A DNA stretch of 7,775 nucleotides. Source: Thermodesulfobacteriota bacterium (GTDB lineage: Bacteria; Desulfobacterota; QYQD01). This document shows positions 1 to 6,161 of the stretch, in pieces (position 1 is the first letter of the stretch; every line of letters begins with the position of its first letter). Below the pieces are notes generated by a model. The model did no database searches, was not told where the DNA came from, and worked only from the letters and a program-made list of their open reading frames with translations. Position numbers and translations under genes: made by a program. The stretch is from contig JASEGX010000112.1 of the NCBI GenBank assembly GCA_030017815.1, positions 1-7,775 of the forward strand, in the 5' to 3' direction.

Positions 1-1300
1 CATGGGTGCGATACATATCCCATTCGATCTTTTTATTTTCTATAAATTTGTTAAAGATATGGTCTCCCAGGGCCCTGCGCATTAACTCACTCTTTTCCAT
101 CTCCCGGATAGCCTCGAAGAGATTGTCGGGCAGGGACTGAATGCCCAATTCAGCCCTTCTGGCCGGTGTCATATGATAAACATCCTCTTCTACCGGATCA
201 GCCAGAGGATACTTTTTTTCTATACCTTCAAGGCCGGCCGCCAGCATAACTGTAAAGGCCAGGTACGGGTTACAGCCTGGATCAGGAGCGCGGAACTCAA
301 TTCTGGTGGCCTGCTCCTTGCCGGGCTTGTACATGGGTACACGCACCATGGTGGAACGGTTGCGGCGGGCCCAGGCAATATAAACCGGGGCCTCATAACC
401 GGGCACCAACCGCTTATAAGAATTAACCCATTGATTGGTTACAGCAATAATCTCCCGCGCGTGCTTGAGCAGCCCCGCGATATAATGCTTGGCCACATCG
501 GATAGGTGGTATTGGTCGTTGGCATCGTGGAAGGCATTCTTGGATCCCTTGAAAAGGGACTGATGGCAATGCATCCCGCTGCCGTTCATACCAAAGATAG
601 GCTTTGGCATAAAAGTAGCGTAGTAACCCATAGAACGGGCCGTTTCTTTCACCGCAATCCGGTAGGTCATGGTCTTATCGGCCATACGCAGGCCTTCATC
701 GTAACGAAGATCGATCTCATGCTGACTTGGGGCCACCTCATGGTGGCTGTACTCCACCTGGATACCCATCTTCTGCAATGTAAATATGGTTGCCCGTCGG
801 AGATCATTCCCTATGTCAAGCGGGGGTGCGTCGAAATACCCGCCCTGATCAATTATCTTGGGTTCTCTGCTGGACTCAAAGTAGAAGAACTCCAGCTCCG
901 GACCGGCATAAAAGGTATAACCTTTGTCTGCGGCCTGTTTGAGGGACCGTTTGAGGGCATACCTGGGGTCGCCGGCATAGGGACTGCCGTCCGCCGGCTC
1001 CAGTATGTCGCAGAACATCCGGGCCGTAGGCCTATCCTGTGGCCTCCAGGGGATAAACTCGAAAGTGGCAGGATCCGGCTTGGCAATCATGTCACTTTCT
1101 TCGATGCGGGCAAAACCTTCGATGGATGACCCATCAAAACCCATTCCTTCCGTCAAAGCCGCTTCGAGCTCCGATGGTGCAATAGCAAAGCTCTTGAGTA
1201 TTCCAAGCACGTCAGTAAACCAGATCTGAATAAAACTGACGTCCTTGTCCTTCACGATGCGCAAAACATCTTCTGACGTTTGACATTTTTTACAGGGCAT
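1..1300 (-). CDS. glnA: Type I glutamine synthetase, 3'-truncated by window edge
   Basis: Makes glutamine from glutamate, ammonia and ATP in the cytoplasm and is the main entry of ammonium into metabolism. The frame stays open for 433 codons from the ATG at 1298-1300 to the left edge. Type I enzymes are about 440-470 residues, so probably only the last 10 or so residues are missing. Family landmarks read in order: MGFDGSSIEGF near residue 45, a glutamate-binding segment GPELEFFYF near 130, the ATP/glutamate-site motif NGSGMHCHQSL near residue 240, PGYEAPVYIAW, RNRSTMVRVP and RIEFRAPDPGCNPYLAF. The C-terminal part has VYHMTPARR followed by GIQSLPDNL instead of the NLYDLP adenylylation motif of enterobacterial enzymes. 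It therefore resembles the shorter alpha subtype, and control by adenylylation is doubtful. An AAGGAGGA ribosome site lies 7 bases before the ATG. A sigma-54 promoter lies upstream, and the neighbouring ANTAR regulator suggests nitrogen control. Identity is certain; the subtype is inferred. Confidence 0.98.
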   Translation of the reverse strand, partial: MPCKKCQTSEDVLRIVKDKDVSFIQIWFTDVLGILKSFAIAPSELEAALTEGMGFDGSSIEGFARIEESDMIAKPDPATFEFIPWRPQDRPTARMFCDILEPADGSPYAGDPRYALKRSLKQAADKGYTFYAGPELEFFYFESSREPKIIDQGGYFDAPPLDIGNDLRRATIFTLQKMGIQVEYSHHEVAPSQHEIDLRYDEGLRMADKTMTYRIAVKETARSMGYYATFMPKPIFGMNGSGMHCHQSLFKGSKNAFHDANDQYHLSDVAKHYIAGLLKHAREIIAVTNQWVNSYKRLVPGYEAPVYIAWARRNRSTMVRVPMYKPGKEQATRIEFRAPDPGCNPYLAFTVMLAAGLEGIEKKYPLADPVEEDVYHMTPARRAELGIQSLPDNLFEAIREMEKSELMRRALGDHIFNKFIENKKIEWDMYRTH

Positions 1301-1306
1301 TACTAA

Positions 1307-1314
1307 TCCTCCTT
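1307..1314 (-). promoter_or_regulatory. Ribosome binding site of glnA
   Basis: On the minus strand this reads AAGGAGGA, a near-perfect Shine-Dalgarno sequence with GGAGG 7 bases before the ATG at 1300. It fixes the glnA start. Confidence 0.85.
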
Positions 1315-1348
1315 ATTTTTAATAATCAAAACTTGTTATGGGTTATTT

Positions 1349-1364
1349 AGCAAGGATAATGCCA
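1349..1364 (-). promoter_or_regulatory. Sigma-54 (RpoN) promoter of glnA
   Basis: On the minus strand the sequence is TGGCATTATCCTTGCT. It has the invariant GG and GC of the -24 and -12 elements separated by exactly 10 bases, and matches the TGGCAC-N5-TTGCW consensus at nearly every position. Transcription should begin about 12 bases past the -12 GC, near 1338, giving a 5' untranslated leader of only about 38 bases before the glnA ATG. Sigma-54 promoters need an NtrC-type activator bound upstream. I did not find a clear NtrC palindrome in the AT-rich 1365-1523 stretch. The assignment fits a nitrogen-regulated glnA. Confidence 0.85.
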
Positions 1365-1523
1365 CAACAAGGCGCTGACAAAATAACTAGCAAATTTAAG
1401 GTATTAAAAAATAATTGGGCTGGTTGGCGCGCATATATTATTTACTTTTTTGTAAGAACTAGTCATATTATTCGACAAAATTGTAAACATTTTCCGCATG
1501 GGGCCATCGCAAAGGATACGTCT
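1365..1523. other. AT-rich intergenic region upstream of glnA promoter
   Basis: About 160 bases between the ANTAR gene stop and the glnA promoter. It is strongly AT-rich apart from one GC-rich patch (about 1416-1432). I see no coding sequence and no GC-rich hairpin followed by a T run. On the minus strand a 7-bp AT inverted repeat (AAATAAT / ATTATTT) encloses the GC-rich patch and is followed by T residues, but the stem is too weak to call a terminator. This is where an activator binding site for the sigma-54 promoter would be expected. Confidence 0.4.
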
Positions 1524-2228
1524 TTAAGCCTCTTCAGCCAGAAATATGGCCTCGGCAATCTCCCGCATGGTCTTCCGGGTATTCATGCTCCGTCTCTGTA
1601 TCCAGCGGTAAGCCTCTTCACCGGATATGCCCCGCTTTTTTATCAATATGTCTTTAGCCCTTTCGATAAGTTTTCTGGCCTCCAGCTCCTCCTGAATCAC
1701 CCTGGTGCGGACCATCAATTCAGTATTTTCAATGGCAATAGCCGCTTCGTTAGCTACGGTGATCAAGACCTTCTTGTCGATCTCGGAAAAATGATGGGGA
1801 TAAGGCGTATAACAGTTGACAACCCCGATAACACGGCCTTTGACGGCCATGGGGACACTCAGCATAGATACCAAATTTTCGCTTCTGGCCAGTTCTTTCT
1901 CTTTAAAATCCTCTTCTTCCTGAACGTTATAGACAGCACGTGGCGTATTGGTTGCCGCTACTTTCCCGACGATCCCTTCGCCAAGTTTCAGGCTGCGCTC
2001 TTTCAAGTATTCCCGGCTAATACTCTGGGTGGCGCGCAGTCTTAATGTCTTATCCTTTTCATCAAGGAGCCAGAGGGAACAAACCTTGGAGTGCATAGCT
2101 TCAGCGGTTACAGTAACAATCAGACGCAAGATGTCCTCTATGTATCGATCAGAGGTAATGGCTTTACCGATCTCGGTAAGGGCCTCGATCTGCTTTTCAA
2201 AAGAGGGCCTGGATTGATCACCTGACAT
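1524..2228 (-). CDS. GAF-ANTAR regulatory protein (putative RNA-binding antiterminator)
   Basis: A 234-residue soluble protein with two domains. Residues about 20-165 form a GAF sensor domain, starting IEALTEIGKAITSDRYIEDILRLIV and running through conserved GEGIVGKVA, SMLSVPM and VIGVVNCYT segments. Residues about 175-230 form an ANTAR domain, with AKDILIKKRGISGEEAYRW and RRSMNTRKTMREIAEAIF matching the family's helical core and its conserved Ala and Arg positions. ANTAR proteins bind paired hexaloop hairpins in nascent mRNA and block terminator formation, often for nitrogen genes. What the GAF domain senses here is unknown. There is no receiver domain, so control is probably by ligand or partner rather than by phosphorylation. 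The ATG at 2228 is preferred over an in-frame TTG at 2249 because a sigma-70-like -10 element lies between them. Neither has a Shine-Dalgarno sequence. It lies directly upstream of glnA in the same direction, which suggests nitrogen control by context. Confidence 0.9.
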   Translation of the reverse strand: MSGDQSRPSFEKQIEALTEIGKAITSDRYIEDILRLIVTVTAEAMHSKVCSLWLLDEKDKTLRLRATQSISREYLKERSLKLGEGIVGKVAATNTPRAVYNVQEEEDFKEKELARSENLVSMLSVPMAVKGRVIGVVNCYTPYPHHFSEIDKKVLITVANEAAIAIENTELMVRTRVIQEELEARKLIERAKDILIKKRGISGEEAYRWIQRRSMNTRKTMREIAEAIFLAEEA

Positions 2229-2235
2229 AAAAAGG

Positions 2236-2265
2236 AATATAGCTGCCAAGGCCGAAATCCGTCAA
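2236..2265 (-). promoter_or_regulatory. Sigma-70-type promoter of the GAF-ANTAR gene
   Basis: The minus strand has TTGACG (2265-2260) as -35 and TATATT (2241-2236) as -10, separated by 18 bases. Both hexamers are one or two mismatches from consensus. Only 7 bases lie between the -10 box and the ATG at 2228, so transcription would begin at or next to the start codon and give a leaderless message. That would agree with the missing ribosome binding site. Confidence 0.6.
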
Positions 2266-2363
2266 GAAAAAAAGGGGGGATTTTGATATTTGAAATTATT
2301 GGTGATACCTGGTAGCGGTATTGGATAAATACACCTTAAAGGAGGGTAAGCTTACAGGGTGAC

Positions 2364-3248
2364 TTATATGGAAATAAGCGACCCCCAGGTCTCTTTTATT
2401 ACATCCTTAAGGGAGTAGAGTCCTTCTTCTACGCCTGTAACATAATCCTCGGTTAACTCCAGATCCTTAAGCAACGAGACGGGCCATGTCCAGTTGTCAT
2501 CAGGTTCCTCTCCCAGGCCGGCCCGGTGCGTCAGAATGTCCGCCAGTTGCACTATACCGGCAGCCGGGAGGAAGGTCTTTTGTTCATACGGATGGTGATG
2601 GCAAGAAATAGTCTGGATAAAAGCCTCCGGAAACTGCCACTTTTCCGCTAACCATCGCCCCACAAGGGTATGCTTAAGGCCGTACTTTTCTTCAGCTTCC
2701 AGCATGGAACAATTTTCCCGGTCTTTGATATCCAGTATGGCCTTGAAGTCCTCCGGGAAATAGGCACAAAGCGCTACCTTGCCTATATCATGCACAATGC
2801 CGCAGGTAAATAAAGACTCGGGGTCAATATTAGCGCTAATCCGCGCAATCATGCGCGATACAATGCCCACTCCAATGGAATGTAGCCAGAATCCATCCAC
2901 ACTAAACCCCGGAAACCTTGTTTTGGTCTTGAAAAAATTCATTAAGGCCACACTCATAGCCAGATTCTTAACTTCGGTAAATCCGATGGCTACTACCGCC
3001 CGGCTGATTGTGGTCACCTGCATGCGCAGACCATAAAAGGCCGAATTAGCCACACTGATGATCTTGGCGCTCAGTGACTGGTCATATTTAATAATATTTT
3101 CCAGGTCCCGCGCCGACTTATTCTCATCCTCCAGGATAGAAAAAATCTTCTCAAGGGTAACCGGAATAGTGGGCAGGGTATCGATCGCATCCACACCATC
3201 GCGAATCTTTTTTACCTTAACATAATCTGTAATGTTGCCCGATTGCAT
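2364..3248 (-). CDS. HDOD domain signalling protein
   Basis: A 294-residue cytoplasmic protein dominated by an HDOD (HD-related output domain) module, roughly residues 20-215. Visible family features are the LPTIPVTLEKIFSILED opening, the segment YDQSLSAKIISVANSAFYG, the AVVAIGFTEVKNLAMS helix and the IVHDIGK signature with the His-Asp pair at residues 153-154, followed by a histidine cluster CHHHPYEQ near 215. HDOD proteins are single-domain or output modules in signalling, often tied to motility, c-di-GMP or stress responses. Few have a proven enzymatic activity, and the full residue set of an HD-GYP phosphodiesterase is not seen. No receiver, GGDEF or membrane segment is present. The ATG at 3248 follows AGAGGAG closely and is preferred over an in-frame TTG 12 bases upstream. 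It is divergent from pstS and has a sigma-28-like promoter. The family is secure; the cellular role is unknown. Confidence 0.9.
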   Translation of the reverse strand: MQSGNITDYVKVKKIRDGVDAIDTLPTIPVTLEKIFSILEDENKSARDLENIIKYDQSLSAKIISVANSAFYGLRMQVTTISRAVVAIGFTEVKNLAMSVALMNFFKTKTRFPGFSVDGFWLHSIGVGIVSRMIARISANIDPESLFTCGIVHDIGKVALCAYFPEDFKAILDIKDRENCSMLEAEEKYGLKHTLVGRWLAEKWQFPEAFIQTISCHHHPYEQKTFLPAAGIVQLADILTHRAGLGEEPDDNWTWPVSLLKDLELTEDYVTGVEEGLYSLKDVIKETWGSLISI

Positions 3249-3279
3249 GGCTCCTCTCAAGTTTTCGGTTTATTCTTTA

Positions 3280-3307
3280 TTATCGGCATACTAAACAAAG
3301 AGATTTA
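3280..3307 (-). promoter_or_regulatory. Candidate sigma-28 (FliA) promoter of the HDOD gene
   Basis: The minus strand carries GCCGATAA (3287-3280), an exact match to the flagellar sigma-28 -10 element. Upstream is TAAA (3307-3304), the core of the -35 element, at a spacing of 16 bases; 15 is optimal. The start point would fall about 25-30 bases before the HDOD ATG at 3248, leaving room for the AGAGGAG ribosome site. The rest of the -35 box (consensus GTTT) is poor, and a sigma-70 reading of GATAAT as -10 is possible but has no good -35. No other flagellar gene lies in the window to support this. Confidence 0.45.
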
Positions 3308-3342
3308 AGGACAATTGATATTTTATTTTCGGTATTCGGATA

Positions 3343-3395
3343 TTGTCACCGATATATGTCAAACAGGCTTAACCAGGTTGTCACGCTATTGTCAC
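3343..3395 (+). promoter_or_regulatory. PhoB box array upstream of pstS
   Basis: Two identical heptamers TTGTCAC at 3378-3384 and 3389-3395, separated by GCTA, form a direct repeat of 11-bp period. This is exactly the PhoB binding unit (consensus CTGTCAT-N4-CTGTCAT). Further TGTCA-containing copies lie upstream: ATGTCAA at 3356-3362, in register at two 11-bp turns, and TTGTCAC at 3343-3349, two bases out of register. The array would let phosphorylated PhoB activate pstSCAB-phoU during phosphate starvation. An AT-rich stretch follows (3397-3420) with -10 candidates TATATT at 3401-3406 and TAATAC at 3413-3418. No convincing -35 is present, as expected when PhoB replaces that contact. Confidence 0.85.
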
Positions 3396-3437
3396 ATTGA
3401 TATATTTAAATTTAATACAAATCTTGGGGGGATACGT

Positions 3438-4355
3438 ATGAGGCTAAAGAATAGAATAATTATGTCTGTGGTTGGCTTGCCGGCGATTACTCTGGTAATC
3501 TTACTAATCTTAACATCTTCTCTTTCCCTGGCGGCCGGTTTTATCCAGATCAAGGGCTCGGATACAGAGGTTAATGCGGTACAGCGGATGGCCGAAGTTT
3601 ATATGCAAAGATATAAGGGCGCGGCCATTGCTGTTACGGGCGGAGGCTCCGGTGTGGGGATTGCGGCTATCATTAATCGTACCACTGACCTGGCCAACTC
3701 ATCACGGGCCATGAAAGCCCAAGAGCTGCGGCAGGCAAAGGCAAATGGTGTTGACCCCATAGGTATTGTCTTTGCTATAGATGGCCTGTCGGTAATAGCC
3801 AACCCGGCCAACAAGGTTAAGACACTGACACTCGATCAAATTGGTCAGGTCTATCGGGGAGAGATCAAAAACTGGAGTCAAGTGGGTGGGCCGAACCTCC
3901 CTGTAACCCTTTACGGCCGTCAGCCCAATTCAGGGACATTTATTTTCTTTCGGGAAACTGTAGTCCGCGGGGATTATGCTCAGACTATGAACCAAATGAA
4001 CGGTAACGCCCAGATTGTTGAGGCCGTAAAGCGCGATAAAGGCGGCATTGGCTATGTAGGTGTTGGCTATGTGGTGGATGATAAAGGCAAGGTAACACCG
4101 GGCCTCAAGATCCTGAATGTGGCTAAAGATAGGAATAGCAAGGCCGTGAGTCCTACGGATGTTAAAAACATAGAAAGCGGTGCTTATCCGATTGTGCGTC
4201 CCCTCTATCAGTACTTCGATAAGGCAAACAGGGGAAAAGTAGATGGATTTGTCGGGTTTGAACTCAGCCCGGAGGGGCAAAATATAATCTCAAAACAGGG
4301 ATTTTTCCCGGTTACTGCTGAATACAGAAGGTATAATGCCCGGTATGGTTTCTAA
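3438..4355 (+). CDS. pstS: PstS phosphate ABC transporter substrate-binding protein
   Basis: Binds inorganic phosphate outside the cytoplasmic membrane and delivers it to the PstCA channel. The 305-residue product begins with a signal peptide: basic MRLKNR, a hydrophobic stretch from about 7 to 31, and a probable signal peptidase cleavage around the Ala-Ala-Gly at 32-34. There is no lipobox cysteine, so it should be a free periplasmic protein rather than a lipoprotein. Phosphate-contact motifs typical of PstS are visible: KGSDT at 39-43, GGGSGVG at 68-74, the NSSRAM segment near 95, and QPNSGT at 162-167. The ATG at 3438 is chosen over one at 3315 because it follows a GGGGGGA ribosome site, starts a proper signal peptide and lies after the PhoB box. 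The upstream ATG would put the regulatory site inside the gene. It is first in the pst operon and divergent from the HDOD gene. Confidence 0.95.
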   Translation: MRLKNRIIMSVVGLPAITLVILLILTSSLSLAAGFIQIKGSDTEVNAVQRMAEVYMQRYKGAAIAVTGGGSGVGIAAIINRTTDLANSSRAMKAQELRQAKANGVDPIGIVFAIDGLSVIANPANKVKTLTLDQIGQVYRGEIKNWSQVGGPNLPVTLYGRQPNSGTFIFFRETVVRGDYAQTMNQMNGNAQIVEAVKRDKGGIGYVGVGYVVDDKGKVTPGLKILNVAKDRNSKAVSPTDVKNIESGAYPIVRPLYQYFDKANRGKVDGFVGFELSPEGQNIISKQGFFPVTAEYRRYNARYGF

Positions 4356-4362
4356 GGCAAAT

Positions 4363-4410
4363 AAATCCCCCCTGCCCCCCTTTAACAAAAGGGGGATGAG
4401 GGGGGACTTT
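4363..4410. repeat. C/G-run palindromic (REP-like) element at the pstS-pstC junction
   Basis: An imperfect inverted repeat just after the pstS stop codon. The left arm has six C at 4367-4372, six C at 4375-4380 and TTT. The loop is AACA at 4384-4387. The right arm has AAA, five G at 4391-4395, the bulge ATG, and AGGGGGGA at 4399-4406. The transcript would fold into a very stable hairpin. Elements of this design, with runs of C, a short AT loop and runs of G, are scattered between genes in many deltaproteobacterial and related genomes. It may protect the 3' end of pstS mRNA or reduce expression of the downstream genes, as REP elements do elsewhere; that role is inferred. It also overlaps the probable pstC start. 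Confidence 0.8.
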
Positions 4411-5304
4411 AAGCCAGGGAGGTTCAGATGGCAAAAGGCTAAAGAAAGGCTGATAGCCTCTTTTTTCTTTTTTAACGGTATGGTTTCCATTATCATCTTG
4501 GCGGGTATATTTTCACTCCTCTTTAGCGAAGGCCTACCGGCCTTCAAAGAAATCCATTTTTCTGATTTTTTACAATCTACCTGGAATCCCACCTCTTATG
4601 TAAAAGCTACATATGGCCTGGGGGCCATAATGGTTAGTACGCTCATGGTCACCTTTGGCGCCCTTTTGATCGCGGTGCCGGTTGGTCTGGCCTGCGCAGC
4701 TTACCTGGCTGAGATAGCTTCGCCGCGCGTCAGGGAGGTTCTCAAGCCGATTATCGAGATACTGGCCGGAATACCATCCGTGGTATTAGGCTTTTTAGGG
4801 ATAGTTGTTGTCAATCCACTTATTGCCAGGGCATTTGGCATCCCCAATGGCTTGAACGCCTTAAACGGATGTATCCTCCTGGCCATTATGAGTCTGCCGA
4901 CTATTATCAGCCTTTCTGAGGATGCCATTGCGGCTGTTCCAAAGACCCACAAGGACGCCTCCTTAGCATTAGGGGCGAGCCGCTGGCAAACGCTGGTGCG
5001 CGTCACCATCCCGTCTGCCCTCTCGGGCATTATTGCCTCTATCATGCTGGGGATGGGGAGGGCTATCGGTGAGACCATGACTGTTCTTATGGCCACGGGC
5101 AACGCCCAGGCCATGCCCCACTCGTTTCTGGATGCCGTGCGCACCATGACGGCCACGATTGCCATCGAACTCGGCGAGGTTCCCTTTGGCTCGGCCCACT
5201 ATCACGCCCTTTTTGTTATCGGCTTTGTCTTGTTTGTAATGACCTTTCTGGTCAATCTGGTCTCTGATATAATCCTGCAGAAGTACCAGGAGGTAGAACA
5301 GTAG
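4396..5304 (+). CDS. pstC: PstC phosphate ABC transporter permease subunit
   Basis: One of two membrane subunits that form the phosphate channel with PstA. From the ATG at 4396 it is 302 residues with about six membrane segments, the first at roughly residues 20-45 (ASFFFFNGMVSIIILAG). The coupling loop that contacts PstB is clear at about 175-235: SEDAIAAVPKTHKDASLALG, ASRWQTLVRVTIPSALSG and GMGRAIGETMTVL. A LAGIPSVVLGFLG segment typical of PstC/PstA precedes it. The start is uncertain. ATG 4396 lies inside the palindromic repeat with AAAAGGGGG directly before it. In-frame ATGs at 4336, preceded by AGAAGG, and at 4345 overlap the end of pstS and would add 20 or 17 residues, including the translated repeat SPLPPFNKRG. 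Homology with the family appears to begin only near FRWQKAKERL, so the extension is not core PstC. Its stop overlaps the pstA start. Confidence 0.95.
   Translation: MRGDFKPGRFRWQKAKERLIASFFFFNGMVSIIILAGIFSLLFSEGLPAFKEIHFSDFLQSTWNPTSYVKATYGLGAIMVSTLMVTFGALLIAVPVGLACAAYLAEIASPRVREVLKPIIEILAGIPSVVLGFLGIVVVNPLIARAFGIPNGLNALNGCILLAIMSLPTIISLSEDAIAAVPKTHKDASLALGASRWQTLVRVTIPSALSGIIASIMLGMGRAIGETMTVLMATGNAQAMPHSFLDAVRTMTATIAIELGEVPFGSAHYHALFVIGFVLFVMTFLVNLVSDIILQKYQEVEQ
5288..5293 (+). promoter_or_regulatory. Ribosome binding site of pstA
   Basis: AGGAGG inside the last codons of pstC, 10 bases before the GTG at 5304. It supports the non-ATG start of pstA and suggests translational coupling with pstC. 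Confidence 0.75.
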
Positions 5305-6152
5305 TGAAGAAACAGACGGTAGAGACCCTTGGCTTTAATCTGTTTCGCCTTGGTAGCGTTTTTGTGGTCTTGATTTTGGGGGCCATCTTATTTGATATTT
5401 TTTATAAAGGTATTGGCGCCATCTCCTGGGAATTTCTGACGGCTGAACCCCGGATGGGGATGACTGAGGGCGGCATATTTCCGGCGATTGTTGGTACGCT
5501 CTATATTACGCTGATTACGGCATTATTTTCTGTACCGCTGGGTATGTTTGCCGCCATTTATCTGAATGAATATGCCCGTCAGGGGAAAATTACGCGTATA
5601 ATACGCCTTTCGATTCGCAATCTCTCGGGAGTTCCCTCTATTGTGTACGGACTCTTTGGAGTGGCCCTCTTTGTTCGGGTTTTGCATCTGGGCACCTCCA
5701 TACTTTCGGCGGGGTTAACACTGGGGCTTCTTACGCTTCCCTGGACTATTACGGCCAGCGAAGAGGCGCTTAAAACCGTGCCCAAATCATATCGCGACGG
5801 GGCCCTGGCCCTGGGAGCCACCAAGTGGCAGGCCATACGTACCAATGTCCTGCCCTATGCCATACCCGGAATGCTTACCGGAACGATTCTGGGGCTGGCC
5901 AGGGCCGCGGGCGAGACCGCTCCCATACTCTTTACCGGCGTAGCCTTTTTCCTCCCCTTCTTACCGGACAGTCCCCTTAGCCAGTTCATGGCCCTGCCTT
6001 ACCACCTATATGTCCTGGCCACCCAGCACCATGATGTGGAAAAGGTAATGCCCCTGGCCTACGGCACTGCCCTTGTTCTGATCGCGTTTGTGGTCGGCCT
6101 TAATCTGGCCGCGGTAATTATCCGGTATCATTTTCGAAAGAAACGAGGTTAA
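5304..6152 (+). CDS. pstA: PstA phosphate ABC transporter permease subunit
   Basis: Second channel-forming membrane subunit of the Pst importer, 282 residues, normal for the family. About six hydrophobic segments are visible, including LGSVFVVLILGAILFDIFY near residues 16-34, a segment from about 60 to 90, GVPSIVYGLFGVALFV near 110-126 and a C-terminal one at about 250-273 followed by the basic tail RYHFRKKRG. The coupling loop for PstB lies at about 152-205: SEEALKTVPKSYRDGALALG, ATKWQAIRTNVLPYAIPG and GLARAAGETAPIL. The GAxxxGETAP form is typical of PstA rather than PstC. The start is GTG, whose first base is the last base of the pstC TAG stop (TAGTG overlap), with AGGAGG upstream. The pair is therefore translationally coupled, which helps keep the two permeases in equal amounts. 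Confidence 0.96.
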   Translation: MKKQTVETLGFNLFRLGSVFVVLILGAILFDIFYKGIGAISWEFLTAEPRMGMTEGGIFPAIVGTLYITLITALFSVPLGMFAAIYLNEYARQGKITRIIRLSIRNLSGVPSIVYGLFGVALFVRVLHLGTSILSAGLTLGLLTLPWTITASEEALKTVPKSYRDGALALGATKWQAIRTNVLPYAIPGMLTGTILGLARAAGETAPILFTGVAFFLPFLPDSPLSQFMALPYHLYVLATQHHDVEKVMPLAYGTALVLIAFVVGLNLAAVIIRYHFRKKRG

Positions 6153-6161
6153 GAAAATCTT

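Noticed and set aside
173..1229. Plus-strand open frames at 173-505, 506-1129 and 1005-1229
   Set aside because: They lie opposite glnA, whose translation matches the glutamine synthetase family throughout; the plus-strand products match nothing recognisable.
1500..1520. ATGG/CCAT inverted repeat just after the GAF-ANTAR stop as an ANTAR hairpin or terminator
   Set aside because: The loop would be only 2 bases or the stem mismatched, there is no hexaloop with A1 and G4, and no T run follows.
1338..2045. A 235-codon plus-strand open frame
   Set aside because: It lies mostly antisense to the GAF-ANTAR gene and covers the glnA promoter; its product has no family features.
2284..2345. Small inverted repeat ATACC/GGTAT between the HDOD and ANTAR genes as a terminator
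   Set aside because: The stem is only 5 bp and no T run follows directly.
2346..2355. Perfect 10-bp palindrome GTAAGCTTAC after the HDOD gene
   Set aside because: A 10-bp palindrome is expected by chance several times in a window this size, it leaves no room for a hairpin loop, and no T run follows.
3315..3437. Upstream extension of pstS from the ATG at 3315
   Set aside because: It would translate through the PhoB box and place 41 non-signal residues before a perfect signal peptide; the ATG at 3438 has its own ribosome site.
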